DNA of 64,000 bases from CAWABB01 sp963780165 (lineage in GTDB: Bacteria > Bacteroidota > Ignavibacteria > UBA10030 > UBA6906). The DNA is taken from positions 1 to 64,000 of the forward strand of contig CAWABB010000004.1 of the NCBI GenBank assembly GCA_963780165.1. The letters are read 5' to 3'. Below are positions 51,502-59,580 of this stretch, piece by piece. A program made the position numbers and the translations under genes. The notes below the pieces were generated by a model that was given only the letters and a program-made list of their open reading frames with translations, ran no database searches and was not told where the DNA came from. Each line of letters begins with the position of its first letter. The first letter of the stretch is position 1.

Positions 51502-52749
51502 ATGATGAGCATGACGGGACACGATGAGGTGCTGGAGATAGAGGCGGCGGCAGAGGAGAGTGTGCGGCAGGGTGCTCCGGGGAATCCTGTTTCCATCGTC
51601 GATATGGCGCGGCCGCGCAACGGCCGGCCCGTTCCCAGGAAGATTCCTCCCTCTCTGCGCAAGCGACCGACGGCGATACCATCCGATGCCCGCCTCCTCG
51701 AGAGACTCTGGTTGCGCATCACCGTCGATTCCCACAGGCTGCGCACTGGCGTTCAGGTGGCGTTCGTCCTTCTCTGCGTCTGGATCGGCGCGGAGTTCTA
51801 CTTCTTCATGGAATGGGGGACATCCAGGGGTGCGGCGCCGTTCTACGGCCGTCCCCCCGGTGTCGAGGGGTTCCTCCCGATCAGCGCACTGATCAGCCTG
51901 AAGCACTGGCTGATGACCGGCACCGTCAACACGGTCCACCCGTCAGGACTCTTTATCTTCGTGGCGATCGTGGCGACGGGGCTCCTTCTCAAGAAGGCGT
52001 TCTGCAGCTGGCTCTGTCCGATCGGAACGCTCAGCGAATCGCTCTGGATGCTCGGGGAGAAGATCTTCGGCCGTACGGTGAACCTCCCGCGCTGGGTGGA
52101 TTACCCGCTCCGTTCGCTGAAGTACATCCTGCTCGCATTTTTCGCCTGGTCGATCTGGCAGATGGACGTCCCCTCGCTTGAGGCGTTCATCTACAGCCCG
52201 TACAACAAGATGGCCGACGTGAAGATGTACCTCTTCTTCACGAACATCACCCAGTTCGCGCTCTGGACGATCGTCGTCCTGATGCTGCTGTCGGTGGTCG
52301 TCAAGAATTTCTGGTGCCGCTTCCTCTGTCCGTACGGCGCGCTGCTCGGGATACTCAGCTGGGCGAGTCCGCTCAAGATCACGCGCTCGCGAGAAACGTG
52401 CATTGACTGCGAACTCTGCACCGAAGCCTGTCCTGCCCGCATTCTCGTGCACAAGGCGACGCGCGTCCGCTCCGACGAGTGCACATCCTGCATGGAGTGC
52501 GTGAAAGCGTGCCCTGTGCTCGATACGCTGGAACTGCGTGCCACAAGGAAGAGTGCCGCGGTTCCCGCACCCGTCCTGGCCGCGCTCGTCGTCGGCCTGT
52601 TCGTTGCCATCACCGGCCTGGCCATGCTGACGGGGCACTGGCAGAACTCGATCAGCAAGGAAGAGTACCAGCGGCGGTTCAACGAGATCAACTCCCCACT
52701 CTATCAGCACAACCGCGGCGAGGTTCCCGCGTATGGATCCGGAGACTGA
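51502..52749 (+). CDS. NapH/NosR-like membrane 4Fe-4S quinol dehydrogenase
   Basis: The protein (about 415 residues) has a cytoplasmic N-terminal tail and about five membrane helices. Two internal CxxxCP motifs appear (FCSWLCPIG and WCRFLCPYG), then two ferredoxin-type clusters (CIDCELCTEACP and CTSCMECVKACP), and finally a last helix. This is the layout of NapH, NosR C-terminus and related quinol-oxidising electron donors. As it is followed by an octahaem cytochrome, it probably feeds electrons from quinol to that enzyme. The start is uncertain: ATGs at 51502, 51505 and 51511 lack a clear ribosome site, and the hydrophobic core begins only near residue 75. Confidence 0.85.
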   Translation: MMSMTGHDEVLEIEAAAEESVRQGAPGNPVSIVDMARPRNGRPVPRKIPPSLRKRPTAIPSDARLLERLWLRITVDSHRLRTGVQVAFVLLCVWIGAEFYFFMEWGTSRGAAPFYGRPPGVEGFLPISALISLKHWLMTGTVNTVHPSGLFIFVAIVATGLLLKKAFCSWLCPIGTLSESLWMLGEKIFGRTVNLPRWVDYPLRSLKYILLAFFAWSIWQMDVPSLEAFIYSPYNKMADVKMYLFFTNITQFALWTIVVLMLLSVVVKNFWCRFLCPYGALLGILSWASPLKITRSRETCIDCELCTEACPARILVHKATRVRSDECTSCMECVKACPVLDTLELRATRKSAAVPAPVLAALVVGLFVAITGLAMLTGHWQNSISKEEYQRRFNEINSPLYQHNRGEVPAYGSGD

Positions 52750-53521
52750 TTCGCCCACGTCGTCGTCCGCGTCAGCAAGCCGCTTCTACGATGCGCTCGC
52801 GCCTGATTACGACGCGATGACCGGGTTCGAGCGTCGGTTCGATCAGGAACGCCCGTTCTTCCAGAAATTCGTTGAGCAGTACGCCATCCGACGCGCGCTC
52901 GATGCGGGCGCCGGCACCGGTTTCCACTCCATGCTGCTTGCCCAGCTTGGCGTGCAGGTCATCGCAGTCGATGTCTCTCCCGACATGCTTGAGCTCGCCC
53001 GCGCGCACGCTTCTACGATGCGCCTCCCCGTGACAACGCTGCACGCCTCGCTGCTCGACGTTGCCGCCCGCGTCACGGTGTCTCAGGACGCCGTCGTGTG
53101 CATGGGGAATACCCTCGCGCACTTTACGGAGCCTGGCGCGCGGGATGCGGTGCTCAGGCAATTCCACCGGGTCCTTGCGCCCGGCGGCGTGCTGCTCGTG
53201 CAGACCCTGAACTTCGACAGGATCATGGCACAGGAGATCCACCTCCAGAACGTGAAGGAGACCGGGGGCGTCCGGTTTGTCCGCGAATACGTGCGCGCCG
53301 GCGACCTCGTCGATTTGCGCATCACCCGCACCGCGCCGTCCGAGCCGGCGGCGCAGCAGACGACCACGAGTGTACGGCTTGCGCCGGTGTTTGCAGCTGA
53401 TCTTGCCATTGCGCTGTCCGACACAGGGTTCGCGGACATTCAGCTCCACGGAAGCATTGCACTCGATCCATTCGCGGCTGAAACATCGCGCGATCTTGTG
53501 GCCGTTTGCAGACGGACGTAA
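52733..53521 (+). CDS. SAM-dependent class I methyltransferase
   Basis: The 262-residue product has the Rossmann SAM motif ALDAGAGTGFHSM (near 55), the acidic loop VIAVDVSPDMLELA and the post-I segment FHRVLAPGGVLLVQT. It overlaps the Fe-S gene by 17 bp, so it belongs to the operon. The substrate is unknown. A haem- or quinone-related methylation would fit the context but is not shown by the sequence. Confidence 0.85.
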   Translation: MDPETDSPTSSSASASRFYDALAPDYDAMTGFERRFDQERPFFQKFVEQYAIRRALDAGAGTGFHSMLLAQLGVQVIAVDVSPDMLELARAHASTMRLPVTTLHASLLDVAARVTVSQDAVVCMGNTLAHFTEPGARDAVLRQFHRVLAPGGVLLVQTLNFDRIMAQEIHLQNVKETGGVRFVREYVRAGDLVDLRITRTAPSEPAAQQTTTSVRLAPVFAADLAIALSDTGFADIQLHGSIALDPFAAETSRDLVAVCRRT

Positions 53522-53548
53522 CAGACCACCAATAGGGCGGAGGTTACC

Positions 53549-54787
53549 ATGCATCCTGGACGACTGCTTCAGGTTGTGACCCTTGCCGCGGCCCTCTCGG
53601 CGCCGGCAGCGTACGCAGACGACTGCGTTGATTGCCATCAGAAGACGACCCCCGGCATCGTAGGGGACTGGGATCTGAGCAAGCACAAGGACGCGGGAGT
53701 GGATTGCATTGCCTGTCATGGAGACCAGCATTCATCCGCAGGCGACGTGGCGAAGGCCTTGATACCGACGCCCGAGACGTGCAGGCCGTGCCACACAGAG
53801 CGCGTCGAGCAGTTCTCCCGCGGGAAGCACGCCGTGGCCTGGGCTGCGATGAAAGCCATGCCGAGCGCGCACGCCCAGCCCGTCGCCCTCATGGAGGGCA
53901 TGAAAGGGTGCGGTGGTTGCCACAAAATCGGCCTGAAGTCCGATGCGGACCTGAAGGAGCTGCGTGATGCGGGGTCCGGGTTCGGGCGGGCGTCCTGCGA
54001 CGCCTGCCACACGCGCCACACCTTCTCCGTTGCCGAGGCCAGGCAGCCCCAGGCATGCCAGACGTGCCACATGGGGTTCGACCATCCCCAGTGGGAGATG
54101 TACTCGGCTTCGAAGCACGGCGTGCGCGCCCTCCTGAAACAGAACAAGACGCTGCCGGAAGAAGCCGCCGGGCCGACGTGCCAGACGTGCCACATGCCGG
54201 GCGGCGACCACGAGGTCATGACCGCATGGGGATTCCTGGCGGTGCGTCTCCCGATGCCCGAAGACAAGGCGTGGGCCGCGGACCGGGCGACGATCCTGCA
54301 AGCTCTCGGCGTCCTTGCGCCCGACGGAAAGCCGACCGCGCGGCTGGATGTGGTCAAGGCCGCGAACGTTGCGCGCCTCACGCAGGAGGAATGGCAGGGG
54401 CAGCGGGACAAGATGCTCAAGGCGTGCAATCAGTGCCACTCGCTGAACTTCGCCAGGGAGCAGCTGGCGAGAGGCGATGATATGATCAAAGAAGCGGACA
54501 AGCTGATGGCGGAAGGCATTCGCACGGTGGCGGGGCTGTACAAGGATGGCATCATCAAGAAGCCGAAGTCGTACGCCTCTGCATACCCCGATCTCCTGAC
54601 GTTCCACGACGCCCCGACGGAAGTGGAGCAGAAACTCTTCGTCATGTTCCTCGAGCACCGGATGCGGGCATTTCAGGGGACGTTCCACATGAACCCCGAC
54701 TACGCCCTCTGGTACGGCTGGAGCGAGCTGAAAAGGGACGTCACGGAGATCAAGGCGCTCGCCGCCGAGATGCGGCACAAGAAGTGA
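53549..54787 (+). CDS. octahaem c-type cytochrome of the hydroxylamine oxidoreductase family
   Basis: The 412-residue protein starts (GGAGG upstream) with a signal peptide cleaved near AYADD. It has exactly eight CxxCH motifs, at residues 26-30, 53-57, 78-82, 121-125, 150-154, 170-174, 211-215 and 293-297. The long gap before the eighth haem and the C-terminal MNPDYALWYGW (381-391) resemble octahaem HAO-type cytochromes. Tyr385 sits where HAO has the tyrosine that crosslinks the P460 haem, which separates oxidative HAO from reductive relatives. The upstream quinol-dehydrogenase-like gene argues for a reductive role (nitrite, NO or hydroxylamine). The size is somewhat shorter than classical HAO. 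Confidence 0.85.
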   Translation: MHPGRLLQVVTLAAALSAPAAYADDCVDCHQKTTPGIVGDWDLSKHKDAGVDCIACHGDQHSSAGDVAKALIPTPETCRPCHTERVEQFSRGKHAVAWAAMKAMPSAHAQPVALMEGMKGCGGCHKIGLKSDADLKELRDAGSGFGRASCDACHTRHTFSVAEARQPQACQTCHMGFDHPQWEMYSASKHGVRALLKQNKTLPEEAAGPTCQTCHMPGGDHEVMTAWGFLAVRLPMPEDKAWAADRATILQALGVLAPDGKPTARLDVVKAANVARLTQEEWQGQRDKMLKACNQCHSLNFAREQLARGDDMIKEADKLMAEGIRTVAGLYKDGIIKKPKSYASAYPDLLTFHDAPTEVEQKLFVMFLEHRMRAFQGTFHMNPDYALWYGWSELKRDVTEIKALAAEMRHKK

Positions 54788-54825
54788 GACTTTCATATAT
54801 TGATGCGGTTTCTCAGGAGGAAGCG

Positions 54826-55311
54826 ATGCGCAACTGGATGTACGCGTTGTTAATCCCTCTTCTGCTTGGCGCTACCCCCGCCACGGCAGGAGAAGGGAAG
54901 GTCTACGGGAAGAAAGTCACCCTCAAGGAAGTGACGCCGGTTGCCGATATCCTCGGCAACCCCGAGAAGTACGATGGGAAGCAGGTGCTCGTGGAGGGAA
55001 AGGTTGGGGATGTCTGCAAGAAGATGGGGTGCTGGATGATGCTGACAGGTGAAGGGAAGGGCGAAAGCATCAGGGTGAAGGTGAAGGACGGGGAGATCGT
55101 TTTCCCACAGGACGCGCGCGGGAGGATGGCGCGCGCGCAGGGCGTCGTCTCCGTCAGAACCATGACCAAGGAGCAGTTGATCACGCAGGGAGAGCACATG
55201 GCGGAGGAGCAGGGGATCACGTTCGACCCCGCCACTGTGACCGGTCCGAAGAAGGTCGTCCAGATCAACGGTGAGGGCGCGGTCATCAGTGATGGAGCGG
55301 CGGTGAAATAG
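54826..55311 (+). CDS. DUF4920 periplasmic protein
   Basis: From the ATG at 54826 (AGGAGG upstream) the 161-residue product has a signal peptide (MRNWMYALLIPLLLGATPAT). An OB-like domain follows, with GKVGDVCKKMGCWMMLTG, the Cys pair motif typical of DUF4920. Family members often sit next to cytochrome or respiratory genes. The conserved cysteines could bind metal or haem. It ends the octahaem cytochrome operon. An in-frame upstream ATG at 54784 is possible but would overlap the cytochrome stop and hide the signal peptide. Confidence 0.82.
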   Translation: MRNWMYALLIPLLLGATPATAGEGKVYGKKVTLKEVTPVADILGNPEKYDGKQVLVEGKVGDVCKKMGCWMMLTGEGKGESIRVKVKDGEIVFPQDARGRMARAQGVVSVRTMTKEQLITQGEHMAEEQGITFDPATVTGPKKVVQINGEGAVISDGAAVK

Positions 55312-55340
55312 TCCTGAGCTTGCAGACTATCCCGAGTATT

Positions 55341-55370
55341 CCATGTGCGTCACCTAGGTGACGCACATGG
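55341..55370. repeat. 30-bp perfect palindrome
   Basis: CCATGTGCGTCACCT is followed immediately by its exact reverse complement, with no spacer. The same core recurs inside the 56-bp palindrome at 55591-55646. GGGGACCC-type short repeats follow directly (55370-55398). Confidence 0.97.
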
Positions 55371-55401
55371 GGACCCGCTTGGGGACCCGTGGGGACCTGA
55401 G

Positions 55402-55436
55402 AGGCCGGTGGCGAAAGCTGCCGGCCTTCTTCTTTG
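55402..55436 (+). terminator. Rho-independent terminator of the octahaem cytochrome operon
   Basis: GGCCGG (55403-55408) pairs with CCGGCC (55421-55426), with an inner stem around a GAAA-type loop, and TTCTTCTTT follows. It ends the operon 90 bp after the DUF4920 stop. Confidence 0.75.
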
Positions 55437-55590
55437 GTGCGCCCGGCAGGGCGCACTCACCAGGGAGTGGAAGATTCCTATGACCCCGGCAGGGGGAATC
55501 ATTAGCCGGACGGCAGGGGTGTCCGTCGCGAGGCGGAATCCAAAGGAAAGCGCGGGCAAAGCGCCGGTCTGACCAAACGGAAGCACACAT

Positions 55591-55646
55591 AGCCCATGCG
55601 AGCCCATGTGCGTCACCTAGGTGACGCACATGGGCTCGCATGGGCT
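55591..55646. repeat. 56-bp perfect palindrome
   Basis: Twenty-eight bases from 55591 (AGCCCATGCG, AGCCCATGTG, CGTCACCT) are followed by their exact reverse complement to 55646. The inner 26 bases plus flanking C/G match the palindrome at 55341. Such a long perfect palindrome without spacer is rare outside mobile-element ends or extragenic palindromes. The rest of the 55312-55842 gap has no gene. Confidence 0.97.
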
Positions 55647-55842
55647 CGCGGGGCTGGCTTGTGGCACGGTTTTCCGTGCATACATGGTATACACACCCTT
55701 CCCTGGCCCCGGATGGCGGCCACCTGGCTAAAATAGGGCGCAGGGGTGGTGGCAGTCGGCCAGATCCAGGTCCGATTCACGGCAATTTGTAGAATTTACC
55801 GCTACGGAGAGGTCAAGACGGGCGGGCGAACGGAGAGACTGC

Positions 55843-57249
55843 ATGTCAGTTGCACGCATCCTGGTCGTGGACGATGATACGGCGCTCTGCGCCACGCTCA
55901 GCGAGATCCTCAAGGAGAACGGGTTCCACGTCGCCGTGTGTCATGCCGCAGCCGGCTTCTTTCCGATGTTCGAGCAGGAAGCTCCCGACCTGGTCCTCCT
56001 GGACATCTTCCTCGGCAACGACAACGGGTTGCAGCTGCTGCGCCAGATGAAGAAGGAGGCGATCTCGACGCCGGTCATCGTGATGACCGCCCATTCCGAA
56101 GTCTCGCTTGCGGTGCGCGCGATGAAGGAAGGTGCCGTCGATTTCGTCGCAAAGCCATTCGATATGAACCATCTGCTCATGCTGCTTGCCCGCAACATCG
56201 AGCACTCGCAACTGCAGACGCGTGTCCGCTTGCTCGAAGAGGAGCTGGGTGTCGAGCGATCGAAGAGCGGGATTATCGGGCGCAGCAACGTGATCCAGCG
56301 GGTGCTCGACACCGCTGAAAAGCTCGCGGCCGGCAACAACACGACCGTGCTCCTCGAAGGAGAGAGCGGGACAGGGAAGGAGTTGATCGCGCGGTACATC
56401 CATTCCAAAAGTCGCAGGGCCGGCAGGCCGTTCGTAGCGATCAACTGCGGAGCGATTCCCGAAGAGCTGGCTGAGACGGAGTTTTTCGGATACGAGCGCG
56501 GCGCGTACACGGGAGCCCATGAGCGGATGAAGCAGGGGAAGTTCGAGCTCGCTGAGGGGGGAACAATCCTGCTCGATGAGGTGCGTGAGCTTTCCCTGGA
56601 CATGCAGGTGAAGCTGCTGCACGTTCTCGAAGAGAAGAGGTTCTACCGGCTCGGAGGCTCGAAGGAGATCCAGGTCGACGTCCGCGTGATCGCGGCGTCG
56701 AACAGGGACCTCGCGCGTGAAGTGGAGGACGGCCGCTTCAGGGAAGACCTGTACTACCGGCTGAATGTCGCCTCGATCAAGGTGCCCCCGCTGCGCAGCA
56801 GGAGAGAGGATATTCCCGATCTGGCCCAGGCGTTCCTCCGCGAGCTCTGCTCGCGGTTCAATCGCCCGGTGCCCGAGCTTTCTCCCGAAGCGATCATGTC
56901 GCTGCAACAGCTTCAGTGGAAGGGAAACGTCAGGGAATTGCGGAACGCCGTGGAGCGCGTCGTTTTGCTCCATCAGGTGCCCGTGCTGCTCCCGGTGCAT
57001 TTCGCTTTCCTGCATGCGCCCGGCGCGACGCCGGCATCCTCGAGGACATCGTTCGTCCTCGAGCTTCCGCCGTCAGGAGCTGCGCTCGATACCGTTGTCA
57101 AGGAGCTTCTTGTGAAGACGCTCGATCTCGTCGGCGGCAATCAGGTGCAGGCCGCACGGATGCTCGGGGTGACTCGCTCCAAGTTGCGGTACAGGATGGA
57201 GCAGCTCGGCATCCATTCCGAGCAGCGTAGCTACAGGATGACGCCGTGA
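55843..57249 (+). CDS. NtrC-family sigma54-dependent response regulator
   Basis: The 468-residue protein has a REC domain with phosphoacceptor Asp54 (LVLLDIFLG) and an AAA+ domain. The AAA+ domain shows Walker A GESGTGKE (173-180), the sigma54-contact loop GAYTGA (220-225, Tyr in place of the usual Phe), Walker B LLDEVREL and the arginine finger FREDLYYRLNV. A Fis-type helix-turn-helix ends the protein (NQVQAARMLGVTRSKLRYRM). It activates transcription with sigma54 RNA polymerase after phosphorylation. The histidine kinase gene overlaps its stop, and a sigma54 promoter lies at 61712. Confidence 0.95.
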   Translation: MSVARILVVDDDTALCATLSEILKENGFHVAVCHAAAGFFPMFEQEAPDLVLLDIFLGNDNGLQLLRQMKKEAISTPVIVMTAHSEVSLAVRAMKEGAVDFVAKPFDMNHLLMLLARNIEHSQLQTRVRLLEEELGVERSKSGIIGRSNVIQRVLDTAEKLAAGNNTTVLLEGESGTGKELIARYIHSKSRRAGRPFVAINCGAIPEELAETEFFGYERGAYTGAHERMKQGKFELAEGGTILLDEVRELSLDMQVKLLHVLEEKRFYRLGGSKEIQVDVRVIAASNRDLAREVEDGRFREDLYYRLNVASIKVPPLRSRREDIPDLAQAFLRELCSRFNRPVPELSPEAIMSLQQLQWKGNVRELRNAVERVVLLHQVPVLLPVHFAFLHAPGATPASSRTSFVLELPPSGAALDTVVKELLVKTLDLVGGNQVQAARMLGVTRSKLRYRMEQLGIHSEQRSYRMTP

Positions 57250-59486
57250 AGGCACGTCGTACACAGAGAGCTAAGCGGCCGGGGAAGGTGTCCGGCAAGC
57301 CGGCCGGAGGCGACCGCGTCCGGAGGCGTTCGGGCTCAGAGGTGCCCGGCAAGTTCCGGACGATTGCTGATGCCGCTCCGTTTATGGTCTGGACCGTTGA
57401 TGGGCAGGGGGAGTTGTCGTTCCTGAGCGCAGCGTTCCGGGCCTTCGGCGGCGAGCACAACGGCAGGCTCGTCTTGGCGGAGTGGGTGGACCGGATCCAT
57501 CCCGAGGATCGGGAGAGCGTCCTGATGACGTCCCGCGCGGCCATGAGCACGAGGCAGCCATTCAAGCTCGAATGCAGGGTTCTGCGGGCGGACGGCGAGT
57601 ACAGATGGCTCCAGGTGAACGGGGTTCCGGAGTCCAACGGCACGCGCCAGAAGGGCTATGTCGGGACGGCGGTGGACGTCACGACGCGCCGCCGGGGAGA
57701 GACGGCTCTGCGCGAAAGCGAGGCTCGCTACCGTGGGATTTTCGAGGCGGCAAACGACCCGATCATCGTGTTCGAGCCCGAGGGCGAAGTCATCCTCGAC
57801 GCGAATCCGAGGGCATGCGAGGTCTACGGCATACCCCGGGACGAGCTGATCGGGACCAGCCTCAAGGTGATGACAAGGAATGTCCCGCGCGGAGAGGAGC
57901 AGATCCGCCAGACGCTGCGCGACGGACGATATCACAACTTTGAGACAGCCCATTTTCGGAAGGACGGCTCAGAGATACGGTTCGCCGTGAATGCCTCTGT
58001 CATCGAATACGGAGGGAGGCCGGCGATCCTGAGCATCAATCGGGTTCTCGGTCCTTTGCTTTCGGAGAAGGAGGAGTGGTATCGGTCGTTCATCGAGCAA
58101 AACCTCGACGGCATCTGGCTGGCTGAACTCACGACCCCCGTCCCGACGTCGCTGCCGCCGGAGGAGCAGGCCCGGCTGATTCTCGAGCATGCGGCCTGCG
58201 TCGAATACAACAGAGCGATGGCGGGGACCGAGGGGCTGGATCCCGGCGCGTCCGGGAAGCGGCTTCCCCTTGCCGCGCTCTTCCAGAACGACGACCCAAC
58301 GCCCGGGGAGATCGTCACGCTCTTTGTTGGCGCCGGCTATCGGTTGCACGACGCGCAGTGGCGCTCGACCCCCGGGGGCGGCGGGGCGCGCTACTTCGTA
58401 AACACCCTTCTCGGCGCAGTCGAGGACGGTGCGCTCGTGCGCATCTGGGGCAGCAGGCGCGATGTGACCGAAGCCCTTCAGGCCGAGCGGAAATTGCGAC
58501 TGCTCGGACAGACGATCGCCAGCGCGAAAGATTGCGTGGTCATCACCGATATGCGCCATCGCATCCTTTTTGTGAACGAGGCGTTCCTGCAGATCTACCG
58601 ATACACGGACGCGGATCTGCTCGGCCAGGAGGTATGGAAGGTGCATGCGGATGAGATGTCCGCCGACATTCGCAGGCAGCTGACTGCGGACAACGGCGCT
58701 GCGGGATGGCACGGAGAGATTCTCGAACGTCGAGGTGACAATTCGCTGATGCCGGTTGAGCTCTGGATGTCGGTGGTGCGGAACGACGACGGGGTTCCGG
58801 TGGCGCTCGTGGGAGTGGCCCGCGACATCTCGGAGCGCAAGCGTGCGGAGGAACAGATCAAAGCATCGCTCCGCGAGAAGGAAGTCCTGCTAAAGGAGAT
58901 CCATCATCGGGTGAAGAATAACCTGCAGATCGTGTCGAGCCTCCTCAGCCTGCAGACAGAATATATCCGCGATCCGGAGATGCTCCGGATCTTCAGGGAA
59001 AGTCAGGCACGGGTGAAGTCCATGGCGCTGATTCACGAGAAGCTGTACCGGTCGACGAATCTCGCGCAGATCGATTTCGGGGAATACCTCCGGGAACTCA
59101 CCATCCATCTATTCCGCTCGTATGATGCCCCCGCGCGCGGGCTCGAGCTCGTGCTGGATGTCGAGCCGGTCGTGCTCGGGCTCGACCGCAGCATTCCGAG
59201 CGGGATCATCGTCAACGAGCTGGTGTCGAACGCGCTCAAGTACGCGTTCCCCGACGGAACCAGGGGTGTCATCACCGTCCGCTTCCGTGCGACCGGCCCG
59301 GGCCTGGCGGAGCTTTCCGTCATCGACAACGGGGTCGGACTGCCCGAGGGCTTTGTCGTCGGGTCGACCGATTCGCTCGGGCTGAAGCTCGTGACGATGC
59401 TGGCCGGGCAGCTTGGCGGGACGATGAGTGTGGGATCCGGGTCCGGCGGGGGATCGGAGTTCAGACTCCAGTTTCCGATCGCATGA
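57246..59486 (+). CDS. PAS-domain histidine kinase (HisKA_2 type), partner of the NtrC regulator
   Basis: The 746-residue soluble kinase starts at the GTG at 57246, overlapping the regulator stop by four bases (GTGA). It holds about four PAS/PAC domains (about 30-155, 157-260, 265-410 and 415-535). The HisKA_2 phosphoacceptor follows in KEIHHRVKNNLQIVSSLLSL near 555, then an HATPase domain with NELVSNALKYAF and VIDNGVGLPEG. No membrane segments are seen, so it senses a cytoplasmic signal through the PAS domains. The overlap makes it the cognate kinase of the sigma54 activator. Confidence 0.92.
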   Translation: MKARRTQRAKRPGKVSGKPAGGDRVRRRSGSEVPGKFRTIADAAPFMVWTVDGQGELSFLSAAFRAFGGEHNGRLVLAEWVDRIHPEDRESVLMTSRAAMSTRQPFKLECRVLRADGEYRWLQVNGVPESNGTRQKGYVGTAVDVTTRRRGETALRESEARYRGIFEAANDPIIVFEPEGEVILDANPRACEVYGIPRDELIGTSLKVMTRNVPRGEEQIRQTLRDGRYHNFETAHFRKDGSEIRFAVNASVIEYGGRPAILSINRVLGPLLSEKEEWYRSFIEQNLDGIWLAELTTPVPTSLPPEEQARLILEHAACVEYNRAMAGTEGLDPGASGKRLPLAALFQNDDPTPGEIVTLFVGAGYRLHDAQWRSTPGGGGARYFVNTLLGAVEDGALVRIWGSRRDVTEALQAERKLRLLGQTIASAKDCVVITDMRHRILFVNEAFLQIYRYTDADLLGQEVWKVHADEMSADIRRQLTADNGAAGWHGEILERRGDNSLMPVELWMSVVRNDDGVPVALVGVARDISERKRAEEQIKASLREKEVLLKEIHHRVKNNLQIVSSLLSLQTEYIRDPEMLRIFRESQARVKSMALIHEKLYRSTNLAQIDFGEYLRELTIHLFRSYDAPARGLELVLDVEPVVLGLDRSIPSGIIVNELVSNALKYAFPDGTRGVITVRFRATGPGLAELSVIDNGVGLPEGFVVGSTDSLGLKLVTMLAGQLGGTMSVGSGSGGGSEFRLQFPIA

Positions 59487-59520
59487 ATGTGCGACTTATA
59501 GCGAGAAATCGTATCTTGGT

Positions 59521-59542
59521 CAGGCCGTGCTTGGACGGCCTG
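59521..59542 (+). terminator. hairpin between the kinase and the next hybrid kinase
   Basis: CAGGCCGT pairs with ACGGCCTG around a 6-base loop. No T-tract follows, so it may attenuate or process the transcript rather than end it. Confidence 0.4.
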
Positions 59543-59580
59543 GGCCGGAGAACCTCGGCAGCAACCACAGGTGAATGCTC

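Noticed and set aside
55661..55680. TGGCACG near 55662 as a second sigma54 promoter for the NtrC-type gene
   Set aside because: The -24 half is perfect but the -12 position reads TCCG instead of TTGC. The sequence is better explained as a small hairpin, GCACGG-TTTT-CCGTGC.
55725..55739. TGGC-N9-GGGC as a sigma54 promoter for the NtrC-type gene
   Set aside because: GG and GC are correctly spaced, but both boxes otherwise deviate from consensus.
59521..59580. Riboswitch or leader RNA before the hybrid kinase
   Set aside because: Only a single 8-bp hairpin is visible, with no conserved aptamer elements.
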